Origin: Rhodospirillales bacterium BBD 1991-14
Lineage (GTDB): Bacteria; Pseudomonadota; Alphaproteobacteria; Kiloniellales; Kiloniellaceae
Direction of reading: 5' to 3'
Length of the DNA: 64,000 bases
NCBI GenBank assembly: GCA_001657395.1
Contig: LYSY01000001.1
Coordinates: forward strand, 496,001-560,000
This document shows positions 47,119 through 55,445 of this stretch, piece by piece (within the stretch, counting starts at the first letter, position 1; each line of letters begins with the position of its first letter). Both the position numbers and the translations under genes were made by a program. The notes below the pieces were generated by a model. It did no database searches. It worked only from the letters and a program-made list of their open reading frames with translations, and had not been told where the DNA came from.

Positions 47119-48294
47119 ATGAAGATCCTCTTCGCGACCGGCCATGGATACCTGCCCCAGCGGGTCGGCGGGTCTGAGTCCAGCAGCCATGAACTGATCC
47201 TGGCGTTGCGCGAGGCGGGCCACCACTGCGAAGTGCTGGCGCAGCTTCAAGGCAACGGCTGGCTCGCTTTCCGCAATCGGGTGGTGATGAAGCTGACCCG
47301 GCGGCCCTTGCTGGCAGACGCCATGCCGGGCTATCGGGTGTTCCGAGCCTGGATGCCGGCGGCCCAGGTGGACCGCCTGCTCGGCCGCTGGCGCCCTGAT
47401 GTGGTGCTGGTCCAGTCCGGCGAATCCCTGCGGATGGCCGAGGGCTTTGTCCGGGCCGGCGTCCCCACGGTCGTCTATCTGCGCGATGTCGAGTTCCACG
47501 AACTGGGCGGCGACCCGGCCGCGCTGCCGTCACTCGGCTATATCGCGAATTCGCAGTTTGTGGCGGATCGTTTCGAGACGGCCTATGGGCCCAAGGCGAC
47601 GGTGATCCGGCCGCTGTTTCGCGCCGCCCGCTACCGGACCCAGGTTGAGCCGAAGCAGGTCACCTTCATCAATCCGCACCCTGTCAAAGGGGCCGACCTG
47701 GCCTTTGAAGTCGCCAAACGCTGCCCGGAGATCCCCTTCTGCTTCGTGGAAGGCTGGCCGATGAACGCGCAGGAGAAGAGCGCTCTGGATTCCCGTGTCG
47801 CGGCCCATCCAAACATCCGCCTCCAGCCGCGGACCCACGACATGCGCAGCGTCTATGGCGCAACCCGTTGCCTTCTGGTGCCGAGCCAATGGGAGGAGGC
47901 CTGGGGACGCGTGGTGACCGAGGCCCAGTTCAGCGGCATCCCGACCATTGGCAGCAATCGGGGCGGGCTGCCGGAAGCGATCGGCCCGGCCGGCCGGATC
48001 CTGCCGCACGATGCGCCCGCCGAAGTCTGGGCGGATGCGGTCCGGGAATTCTGGGCCGATTCCCCGGTCTATAGAGAAGCCTCGGAGGCGGCCTGGAGCT
48101 ATGGGAAGCGGCCGGAAATCGATCCGCAGAAACAGATTGAGAGCCTGATCATGACGTTGAACGCCTTTGTCACCGCCCGCCAGATGGCAGGTCAGGCGAT
48201 GTCGGCGGCGAAGGAGAACCGCTTTCTGCCGGGTGCGCAACCCGACGTGCAACCCGGTGCACAGAGCGGTGCGGGCAGGAGCGGTGCCCTATGA
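47119..48294 (+). CDS. Family 4 glycosyltransferase
   Basis: A 391-aa GT-B enzyme from ATG 47119 behind gggagg. The N-terminal glycine-rich region GYLPQRVGGSESSSHELILA and the C-terminal nucleotide-sugar site LLVPSQWEEAWGRVVTEAQF (EX7E type: E...E in WEEAWGRVVTEA) identify GT4. The last 30 residues are a Pro/Gly/Ala-rich tail. It is the first of three genes joined by ATGA overlaps (next starts 48291 and 49268). The divergent cyclase gene begins 191 bases upstream. Confidence 0.88.
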   Translation: MKILFATGHGYLPQRVGGSESSSHELILALREAGHHCEVLAQLQGNGWLAFRNRVVMKLTRRPLLADAMPGYRVFRAWMPAAQVDRLLGRWRPDVVLVQSGESLRMAEGFVRAGVPTVVYLRDVEFHELGGDPAALPSLGYIANSQFVADRFETAYGPKATVIRPLFRAARYRTQVEPKQVTFINPHPVKGADLAFEVAKRCPEIPFCFVEGWPMNAQEKSALDSRVAAHPNIRLQPRTHDMRSVYGATRCLLVPSQWEEAWGRVVTEAQFSGIPTIGSNRGGLPEAIGPAGRILPHDAPAEVWADAVREFWADSPVYREASEAAWSYGKRPEIDPQKQIESLIMTLNAFVTARQMAGQAMSAAKENRFLPGAQPDVQPGAQSGAGRSGAL

Positions 48295-49271
48295 CGACCG
48301 CGCCCATCAAGCTCGTCTTCGGCGTTGACGGCAGCTACAGCCAGCATCTGGCCGTTACGCTCGTTTCTCTGTTGGAGAACAACCCGGGCAACGCCTTCGA
48401 CATTGTGGCGATCACCTTGAACATGGGGGCCGAGGATCAGGCGAAGCTGCGCGGCATCGTCGAAGGCAACGCTCGGGTCAGCCTCAGATTCCAGCCCTTC
48501 AACATCGATCGCTACAGCCATTTCCGCACCGACAACCACATCTCCCATGCGTCTTACCTCAGGATCTTCATTCCCGAGATCCTGGAAGATGTGGAGCGGG
48601 TGCTTTATCTGGACTGCGATATGGTGGTCCAGACCGACCTGGCGTCGCTCTGGGCAAGCGATCTCTGCGGCCGGACCATCGGCGCGGTTCACAATCCGTT
48701 TTTCGTCCGCCACGGCGACCTCCAGATGGCGCCCGGCGCAGATTACTTCAATGCGGGCGTGCTTCTGCTGGACCTCGGGCGCTGGCGCCGGCTGAACGCC
48801 ACCGAGCATCTGATCCGCTTCATCGAAGCCCACCACGCTCATCTCTACGCGCACGATCAGGACGCCTTGAACGCGGTCTTCGAGGGCGACATCACCGAGT
48901 TGCCGGCGCATTGGAACTTCCAGACCTCGATGCTGTGGTGCGAGCCGGAGGGTCTTTCCATGAGCTACCGCGCGTTTCGGAGCCTGTTGCTGAACCCCGG
49001 CATCATCCACTACACGACGCCGTCGAAGCCCTGGCACTTCCAGAACACGCATCCTCACAAAGATATTTACTATCAATATCTTGCGAAGACGCCTTACCAC
49101 GGTTTCCGGCCCCGGGACGTGTCCCTCGGCGGCGTCCTGCGGCGGGCAGTGCAGTGGCCGCTGGTGGCGTTCCGCGACCGGCTTCCCGCTGCGTATTATC
49201 CGACACGCCGGGCCTTTCGTCAGCTTAAGGGCGGCCGTCTGGCATTGACGGCCCAGGAAAGCAGGCCATGA
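48291..49271 (+). CDS. Family 8 glycosyltransferase
   Basis: A 326-aa GT-A enzyme like the LPS galactosyl/glucosyltransferases RfaJ/WaaJ. The metal-binding DxD is LDCDMVV (D108, D110), and GAVHNPFFVRH, YFNAGVLLLDLGRWR and HDQDALNAVF are typical GT8 blocks. The His of HYTTPSKPWHF near the C-terminus completes the site. UDP-galactose from GalE is a plausible donor. It starts in an ATGA overlap with the GT4 gene and ends in one with the following GT2. Confidence 0.9.
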   Translation: MTTAPIKLVFGVDGSYSQHLAVTLVSLLENNPGNAFDIVAITLNMGAEDQAKLRGIVEGNARVSLRFQPFNIDRYSHFRTDNHISHASYLRIFIPEILEDVERVLYLDCDMVVQTDLASLWASDLCGRTIGAVHNPFFVRHGDLQMAPGADYFNAGVLLLDLGRWRRLNATEHLIRFIEAHHAHLYAHDQDALNAVFEGDITELPAHWNFQTSMLWCEPEGLSMSYRAFRSLLLNPGIIHYTTPSKPWHFQNTHPHKDIYYQYLAKTPYHGFRPRDVSLGGVLRRAVQWPLVAFRDRLPAAYYPTRRAFRQLKGGRLALTAQESRP

Positions 49272-50218
49272 CGGAGAAGGCCGCCATGACTGGGCCGCTG
49301 GTGAGTGTGGTCATCCCGACCTACAACCGCCGCGCCGAGCTGCAGCGCGCAATCGATTCTGTGCTGGCGCAGGACTACGAGCCCTACGAGATCATCGTCG
49401 TCGACGATGCCTCGACGATCGATGTCTCGCTCGCGCTGCCGAAGGCGGCGGAAAGCCTCTTGCGCTGGATCACGCTGGAGCGCAACCGCGGCGGCGCGAC
49501 CGCCCGCAATGCGGGCCTCGATGCGGCCGGCGGAGAGATTGTCGCGCTGCTGGATTCCGACGACGTCTGGACCTCCGACAAGCTGTCGCGCCAGGTCGCA
49601 ACCTATCTCGAGGACGGGCGGCCGCAAGACTCTGTTTATTTCAGCCAGGTGGTGCTCGACCGCGGCGTGGAGCGCCTCATCCTGCCGGAACGGGGCCTCG
49701 CAGAGGACGAGAGCGTCGGCGACTATCTCTTTCCCTGGCGGGGCAATCTCATCCATACCTCATCGTTGTTCATGAGCCGGGACCTGGCCCGCAGGGTCCG
49801 CTTCACCGACGATCTGAGAATTCATCAGGACGTGGACTTTTGCCTGCGGCTCCAGCAGGCGGGGGCTGTGTTTCGATTTCATTCGGAGCCGCTCAGCCGC
49901 TGGCATGCCGAAGATCGGAAGGACCGCATGAGCTACCGCCCGAAGTTCCTACTGTCCCTGGATTGGCTGGCAACGACCCACGAGCTGATGCCGCTGGAGA
50001 CCCGCCGCAAGTTCGCGGCCCAGCTGGCCTCCAAGATGCCGGCGCATGTCTGGCGGAACCCGGGCGCCGTGCTGATGGGCCTCTGGCGCTGCTGGCGCGA
50101 AGGCTACATCTCCTGGCGCTATGTGCTCCGCCTGCTCAGCCAGTTTGTCCTGCCGTCGCGCTGGAGCAACGGCCTGGCGCGCGCACTCAAGACGACCAAG
50201 CCCGCGGCCAGCGGCTGA
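49268..50218 (+). CDS. Family 2 glycosyltransferase
   Basis: A 316-aa GT-A enzyme. VSVVIPTYNRRAELQRAIDS, VVDDASTIDV, ARNAGLDAAGGEIVALLDSD and the DxD DSDDVW are in order; the acceptor region has IHQDVDFCLRLQQAG. The protein ends in a short basic segment. It is the last of the three ATGA-coupled transferases and is convergent with the phosphatase-fold gene 20 bases on. Confidence 0.88.
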   Translation: MTEKAAMTGPLVSVVIPTYNRRAELQRAIDSVLAQDYEPYEIIVVDDASTIDVSLALPKAAESLLRWITLERNRGGATARNAGLDAAGGEIVALLDSDDVWTSDKLSRQVATYLEDGRPQDSVYFSQVVLDRGVERLILPERGLAEDESVGDYLFPWRGNLIHTSSLFMSRDLARRVRFTDDLRIHQDVDFCLRLQQAGAVFRFHSEPLSRWHAEDRKDRMSYRPKFLLSLDWLATTHELMPLETRRKFAAQLASKMPAHVWRNPGAVLMGLWRCWREGYISWRYVLRLLSQFVLPSRWSNGLARALKTTKPAASG

Positions 50219-50238
50219 AGCAGAACCCCCTGTTTGGT

Positions 50239-51609
50239 TCAGGCTACTTTGCGGAGCGGTTGACGCCCGGACAGGATGTTCATCGTCATTTCCGTCGCCG
50301 TTTCCAGCGGCAGCTTGCCGGTCGCCACACGATGCGGCCTGCCCGGACTCATGATCCAGAACGCGCCGTCCCGGTGGTGCTGGCTGTTGTTTACGTAGCC
50401 GACCGGTGCGAAGAAGGCGGAGAAGGGCACCTTCGCGCCGTTGCCGCGGTGCATCTGAGCGGCTTCATCCAGCGGCTGGATATAATTGCACCAGAACATC
50501 ACCCGCGCGGCGTCGCGGCGCCAGGCGAAGACCGGCTCGCTGGCGGCCGTCACCTGCCCGAGAACGGCTTCGAAGCGGCGGGCATCCGCCTCGTCCTCGA
50601 AGCTGGCCCAGGCCTGATGCGTCATCACCGGCTCCACCGTGGCGCTCGCCGGGGCGTCCAGCCAGTCCAACAGCTTGCGGAAGTCGCGCGGGCGGTGCAC
50701 GAACTTGCCGCCGATGTCCTCGTACTTCAGGTTCGCCTCCTGGCTCAACGCGGTCACGAGGATCACGGCGCCATCATTCCCAACCAGCCGCAAGGCGTCT
50801 CCGACCAGCAGGTCGAGGCCGCGGTAGCCGGTCTCGATGGCATCGCCGTAGGACGCGAGCTCCGCGCCGCTGGGCTTCACGCTGTATTCCTCAGCGGCCA
50901 TGTGCCGCCAGTAGCGGTGCTGGTAGAAGGCCACCGAGTTGGCGAAGAAAAAGGCGACGTCGGGGCGGCGCTTGCGGTAGCTGTGCTTGAAGACATCCCA
51001 GGAGAGTTGATCGAGGATCGTCGCGCGATGCCAGCGCCGGTCGCGCTTGCCGAAACGCTCGGCCAACAGTTGTGAGGCGGTGCGCCTTGCGGTTCTCAGG
51101 CTGAGCCCATGGCCGAGAAGGAACTTCCCGAAAGCCAGTGCGTCACGCGCCCCGTCATCGGCATCCGGGTTTGCATGCTCGGTCACCTTGTGGGCCACGA
51201 AACGATGGAACACCCGGAAGGCGTCATCGGAGGGCGGCACGTGCCGCGACCAGGGGTCGGGCACCACGGTGACCCGGTCGCTTTTCGACGGGCTCACGTT
51301 CATGGAGCCAAAGACAAGAGCGCTCTTGCCCTCTTCGGCGAAGCGGTCCCAGAGCTGGTGCAGCGTGATGCAATGCCCCTGGTCGAGCTCGGTGATTCCG
51401 TGCACCGTCTGCGGCTGGCCGGTGTGATAGCTCACCCACTGAACCCAGGGCTCCAGGCTTTCGTCTTTGGTGGTGGAAACGAAAACCTCCGAACGGTCGT
51501 GCAGGCGCCGGAAGTTCGGCAGCACGCCCTTGCCCATCAGGCGGTTCAGGATCGGCGGGCAGAGTTCGTTGAACTCCAGAACGATCAGGGACTTCGGCGT
51601 CTCGGACAT
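50239..51609 (-). CDS. Alkaline-phosphatase-superfamily protein with altered metal motifs
   Basis: A 456-aa protein with the fold landmarks of type I phosphodiesterases/sulfatases: an N-terminal strand then ELCPPILNRLM, LPNFRRL, and PWVQWVSYHTGQPQTVHGI, which corresponds to the nucleophile region. The usual metal ligands are changed. The first Asp is replaced in LEFNELCP, and the normal SDHG reads TALSQE. A late QHHRDGAFWI could supply the last His. I recall related EFNE/ELNE proteins in other polysaccharide loci, so this may be a conserved variant rather than decay. Role unknown; no signal peptide is seen. Confidence 0.7.
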   Translation of the reverse strand: MSETPKSLIVLEFNELCPPILNRLMGKGVLPNFRRLHDRSEVFVSTTKDESLEPWVQWVSYHTGQPQTVHGITELDQGHCITLHQLWDRFAEEGKSALVFGSMNVSPSKSDRVTVVPDPWSRHVPPSDDAFRVFHRFVAHKVTEHANPDADDGARDALAFGKFLLGHGLSLRTARRTASQLLAERFGKRDRRWHRATILDQLSWDVFKHSYRKRRPDVAFFFANSVAFYQHRYWRHMAAEEYSVKPSGAELASYGDAIETGYRGLDLLVGDALRLVGNDGAVILVTALSQEANLKYEDIGGKFVHRPRDFRKLLDWLDAPASATVEPVMTHQAWASFEDEADARRFEAVLGQVTAASEPVFAWRRDAARVMFWCNYIQPLDEAAQMHRGNGAKVPFSAFFAPVGYVNNSQHHRDGAFWIMSPGRPHRVATGKLPLETATEMTMNILSGRQPLRKVA

Positions 51610-51632
51610 GGTGCAGCGCTTCCCAGTGTCAT

Positions 51633-51660
51633 CTTAAGCCAAGTGTCTTAAGCCAAGTGT
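51633..51660. repeat. Perfect 14-bp tandem duplication
   Basis: cttaagccaagtgt occurs at 51633-51646 and 51647-51660, starting 24 bases upstream of the minus-strand gene start at 51609. The rest of the 314-base divergent gap (51610-51923) shows no further clear element. Confidence 0.9.
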
Positions 51661-51923
51661 CGGCGCATTCCCTCCAGGGCCGGCTGCGGTGCCTCTTGCC
51701 GGGACTTCCGCCGCGTCCGCGACTTGGCCGGCACCTTGGTGGGCGGGCCAGGAAAGGACGTTGGGGTGCGATCCACTTTACCCTTGTTTCCCAATAGTAT
51801 GGGCAGGATGACGAAGGCAAGCATGCCACAAAGTTGTTCTAGCCAGGAGGGCTCCGAGGAAGGCTACTCTGCCGCGCAACGACCCAGTCGTTCGCTCACC
51901 TACGACAAAGGCCCGCAGACCAC

Positions 51924-52937
51924 GTGTCAGAAACGTCAATGCCAGAGACGCCGCGCGGCGACACCGGGAAGCGGCCGCCCCGCGTCTCTGTGATCGTGCC
52001 CGCCTATAACGCGGCGGTGTTCCTGGAGCGCACGGTTGCTTCGGTCCAGGCGCAGAGCCTTTCGGACTTCGAGATCCTCATCATCGACGATTGCTCGCAG
52101 GACTCTACGCTTGCGGTTGCCCGGTCGCTGGCGGCGACCGACGACCGTGTTCGTGTCATCGCGGCGGAGCGCAACGCCGGCCCCGCCGCCGCCCGTAACC
52201 TCGGGCTTGATCATGCAAGAGGCGAGTGGATCGCGCTCCTCGATGCGGATGACGCCTTCGAGCCCGGACGTCTTGCGCGCCTGACCGCACTGGCGCGCGA
52301 CTGCAATGCCGATCTTCTGGCGGACAATCTGCTCCTGGAGGATGAAACGGGTGGCCTTGAGCCCATGCTGCCGGCCGGGGAGGTGGCAAGCTGTGCACCC
52401 ATCACCGCGGCGGACTTCTTGCGTGGCAACTTACCGGATGCGCAACGCCCCCGGCGCAGCTACGGCTTCCTGAAGCCGCTGATTTCCCGGCGGTTTCTCC
52501 AAAGCCAGGGTCTGCGCTACGAAGAGAGCCTGCGCTTTGCCGAGGACTTCGCCTTCTACATGGCCTGCTTCGCCGCCGGTGCGCGCTTCTTCCTCTGTCA
52601 GGAGGCGCTCTACCGCTATCGCTTGCGCTCGGACTCTCTGACCGCCCGTCACAGCACCGAGGATCTGCGGCAGTTCCTCGCAGTCAACCTTCGCTTCCTG
52701 GAGCACCCGGCGCTGGCCTCTCCCGGGTTTCGCGCGGCAATGCAGGACCTCCGGCGGAGCCTCGAACAAAGGCTGCAGTGGCGTGTCTTTGTCGACGAGG
52801 CCCGCGAGCGCAGCTGGCACCGGGCGGTCCTGGCCAGTCTCAAGGGCTGGCACGTCTTCAGCTATGTCTCCAGCCAGTTGATTGCGGAGGTCTGGCGCCG
52901 CCTCTCCCAAGGGCGTTTAGGGTCGACTCCAGCCTAG
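51924..52937 (+). CDS. Family 2 glycosyltransferase
   Basis: A 337-aa GT-A enzyme from GTG 51924 (ATG 51939 is an alternative; neither has a strong ribosome site). VSVIVPAYNAAVFLERTVAS, IIDDCSQDSTL, ARNLGLDHARGEWIALLDAD and DADDAFEPGRL are present. The acceptor half (LKPLISRRFLQSQGL, FAEDFAFYMACF, LYRYRLRSDSL) parallels that of the GT2 at 44491. Its last 80 bases overlap, antisense, the 3' end of the polymerase gene on the other strand. Confidence 0.87.
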   Translation: MSETSMPETPRGDTGKRPPRVSVIVPAYNAAVFLERTVASVQAQSLSDFEILIIDDCSQDSTLAVARSLAATDDRVRVIAAERNAGPAAARNLGLDHARGEWIALLDADDAFEPGRLARLTALARDCNADLLADNLLLEDETGGLEPMLPAGEVASCAPITAADFLRGNLPDAQRPRRSYGFLKPLISRRFLQSQGLRYEESLRFAEDFAFYMACFAAGARFFLCQEALYRYRLRSDSLTARHSTEDLRQFLAVNLRFLEHPALASPGFRAAMQDLRRSLEQRLQWRVFVDEARERSWHRAVLASLKGWHVFSYVSSQLIAEVWRRLSQGRLGSTPA

Positions 52938-54216
52938 CGTCGGAAAGCTCCGCTGCCTGCCGGATGCTGGCGACCAGGATGGCCCCCAGCAGGATCTGGA
53001 TCAGTGAATGCTGGCGGAACAGGGCGTATTCGCTGAGCGAGTAGACCGCAACGAAGGCGAGGAAGAAGGCGGGCAGGGCGGCGGTCGCATCGCTGCCGTG
53101 GCGCAGCACCCTCAAGGCGACGATTCCAAACCAGACGCCCGTCGCAAGCGTCACGGAGAGGCCCACGAAGCCCATCTGAACGGTGATGTCCAGGTAGGAG
53201 TTGTGGAAGTTCACCAGGTTCTGCTGCATCACATACTGGATGTAGCTGCTGAATGAGCCGGCGTTGCCGTCCCAGAAGGCGTTGTAGCCGACGCCTAGGA
53301 CAGGACGCTGCTCGATCAGTCCGGTGGCGAAGTCCCAAAGCACGGAGCGGCCCGTCAGGGTGCGCTCCTTGCCCAGGGCGTCCAGCGCCAGGCCGGTGGG
53401 GTCGATGCCGTAGGAGAGCACAAACCACGCACCGGACGCAGCCACCATTGCCGCAACGAGGTAGGCCAGCAGGCGCATTGGGCCGGGCGACCGCCAGGAC
53501 AGCAGCACCGGTGCAAGGGCGCAGAGGCCGAACATCATGACGATGGAGGTTGCCGAGCGGCTGAAGGCGGTCAGGACCAGGCACAACCCTGCGGCAAACA
53601 GAACCAGCGGCCGGTTCCAGCCCACCGCGAACAGCAGAATCGAGCAGATCAGCAGGAGCACCATGCGGCCGCCGAGCACGTTCTTGTGCGGAAAGATGCC
53701 CCGTGCGATTCCGTTGTGATCGTAGGCAATTCCCAACTTTGCGAGGATCGCCAGCAGCGAGACCAGCCCGCAGGCCAGCATCACCCAAAACAGGCCGCGG
53801 CAGATGTCAAAGATCGAGAACCGTCCGCCGATGTAGGATGCGATCAGCACCGTCATCGTGAGCTGAATGGTTGCCCGCAGGGTCTGGCTTGGCGTCTCCG
53901 ACCAGAAGTAGGACGTCGCTGCCAGAACCGGCCAGAGCAACAGCGGGCCGGCGAGCCAGACCGCCGAGAGAAAGGTCCCGTACCGCAGGACGAAGAGGCC
54001 GACCGCGGTCAGGTAGATGAGATACCAGCTCAGTGTTTCGACCGGGCGCTGCAGCGCAAAGGCGTAGGACGCCGCCAGCATTGCGAACAGCATGAACGCC
54101 CACTCCAGCGCCCGCATCAGGGTCAGGGGCTCGCTGTCCATGGCTTCCGGCGCCGCCTGGCGCTCTGCCATAGGTGCGCTTGGCGGGCTGGTCTGTGGTT
54201 GCGGTTCGGCGGACAT
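52858..54216 (-). CDS. O-antigen ligase/polymerase family protein (ExoQ/Wzy-like)
   Basis: A 452-aa inner-membrane protein with about ten to twelve helices and one large periplasmic loop. The conserved blocks RGIFPHKNVLGG, RSATS and ERTLTGRSVLWDFATGLIEQ, RPVLGVGYNAFWDG and NFHNSYLDITVQMGFVG are those of the Wzy_C family. It should join lipid-linked repeat units at the periplasmic face, like ExoQ. The N-terminus (about 30 residues) is Pro/Ala-rich and cytoplasmic. It lies 7 bases after the sulfotransferase gene on the same strand and overlaps the convergent GT2 gene by 80 bases at its 3' end. Confidence 0.9.
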   Translation of the reverse strand: MSAEPQPQTSPPSAPMAERQAAPEAMDSEPLTLMRALEWAFMLFAMLAASYAFALQRPVETLSWYLIYLTAVGLFVLRYGTFLSAVWLAGPLLLWPVLAATSYFWSETPSQTLRATIQLTMTVLIASYIGGRFSIFDICRGLFWVMLACGLVSLLAILAKLGIAYDHNGIARGIFPHKNVLGGRMVLLLICSILLFAVGWNRPLVLFAAGLCLVLTAFSRSATSIVMMFGLCALAPVLLSWRSPGPMRLLAYLVAAMVAASGAWFVLSYGIDPTGLALDALGKERTLTGRSVLWDFATGLIEQRPVLGVGYNAFWDGNAGSFSSYIQYVMQQNLVNFHNSYLDITVQMGFVGLSVTLATGVWFGIVALRVLRHGSDATAALPAFFLAFVAVYSLSEYALFRQHSLIQILLGAILVASIRQAAELSDARLESTLNALGRGGARPPQSTGWRHS

Positions 54217-54223
54217 CGGGCTT

Positions 54224-55057
54224 CTACAGCGACCAGTTCGCGAACGGCATGCCGGTGAAGTCGCGGAAGCGCATGGCGTCGTCCTTTAGCAAGACCTTCA
54301 GTTCGGCGCGCAAACCCTCGTCGATCCGTGGCAGCTCACCCTGTGGCGCGCGCCGCAGCCGGTTCAGGATAGCTTCGTAGAGGGGTTGGGGAAGGCGTCC
54401 TTTTATGGCCTTCAGGAATGGGGACCGCCGGGCCCGGAAGTACCACTGCGGCAGCCCTTGGAGACTGCTGCGTTGGTTGTGAGCCCGATCGAGGCCATCG
54501 ACCGTAACCGCGCTGTCGACCTCAAGGAATTCGAAGACCTGGCGCACGAGGTTGTGCGGGTGCTCACGCAGCTCGTCGAAACTGGCCACGAAGATCTGGT
54601 CGCGCGGGAAAAAGTCCAGGTATCGGCTGAGTTGCTTGAAATAGCGGCTGCATTCCAGGTAGTTGCGCCCGGCTCTGGTGTTCAGGACATGCCCCGGGTC
54701 TGGGTTCGCTTCGCCCGCTATGGCGTGATGATGGTACTGGGACAGAAAGCGGTCGACCGGGTCACGCACGATGTAAATCAGCTTCACGCCCGGCGCCGTA
54801 TCGAAGATGCGCTCCGGTACGCCCGGAAACTCCGTGTGCTTGGTGTAGTTGGGCGAGGCCTCGCCGTTGATCCGGGCGCCGCTGGCGAACTGCGCTCGAT
54901 ACCAGTCCAAGCCCTGCGCGTAATTCTGCCTGGCCAGGAAGAAGTCGGTTTCCTTTTCACGCGAAAGCCCGATATCCGGATGTGCTCCGAGGTAGCGGTA
55001 CAGGCTGGTGGTACCGCACTTCATGGCACCAATGATGATGAAATCCGGCGCCATCAT
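54224..55057 (-). CDS. PAPS-dependent sulfotransferase
   Basis: A 277-aa cytosolic-type sulfotransferase. The 5'-phosphosulfate loop GAMKCGTTSLYRYL (residues 10-23, catalytic-region Lys13) and the 3'-phosphate motif IVRDPVDRFLSQYHHH (about 95-110) are intact. It resembles bacterial relatives of heparan sulfate sulfotransferases. Being in an operon with the polymerase gene, it most likely sulfates the polysaccharide repeat unit using 3'-phosphoadenosine-5'-phosphosulfate; the target sugar is unknown. Confidence 0.9.
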   Translation of the reverse strand: MMAPDFIIIGAMKCGTTSLYRYLGAHPDIGLSREKETDFFLARQNYAQGLDWYRAQFASGARINGEASPNYTKHTEFPGVPERIFDTAPGVKLIYIVRDPVDRFLSQYHHHAIAGEANPDPGHVLNTRAGRNYLECSRYFKQLSRYLDFFPRDQIFVASFDELREHPHNLVRQVFEFLEVDSAVTVDGLDRAHNQRSSLQGLPQWYFRARRSPFLKAIKGRLPQPLYEAILNRLRRAPQGELPRIDEGLRAELKVLLKDDAMRFRDFTGMPFANWSL

Positions 55058-55445
55058 GGCTTCCCGCTTGCAGTCGTCGTGAACGTGGTTCCGTCTTCAG
55101 GTTTCAGCCCTGCGATCACAAAGACGCCAAGGGGCCCTCGGCTACTGCGATCGGCCAATTCTGTGGCCGTCTTTTCGCGGTCGCACAAAGGCCTGAAAGA
55201 TGCCAGTGATTTTCCTATGACAGAGAAGAAAGTCACAACAAAGCCCACAGTTAGACCACGCGAAATCACACTTTCGCATGTTCGGAAATGGCTATTGTTT
55301 TGCGGTGCAGTAGAGAGGGGTGTCTCGTTCGGCTTCGGTGTTCGAGACCTGCGTCGTTAAACAGGATCGCGCGACAGAACGATCACAGACGCGACGGGTA
55401 TGCCTAGGAACGCAGTGCCGCTGAGTATGACAGGGGGATTGTGTA
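55058..55445. promoter_or_regulatory. Divergent control region of the export/initiation genes
   Basis: 388 bases between the sulfotransferase-polymerase operon (minus) and the initiating transferase gene (plus). It is AT-richer than its flanks in 55195-55300. It contains gtctcg and cgagac arms (55321-55347) around a 15-base loop and a gggggatt ribosome site just before 55446. No protein-coding frame is convincing. Promoters in both directions are expected. Confidence 0.4.

Noticed and set aside
45389-47122. 577-codon plus-strand frame over the cyclase gene
   Set aside because: No domains and unnatural composition; the minus-strand cyclase is well supported.
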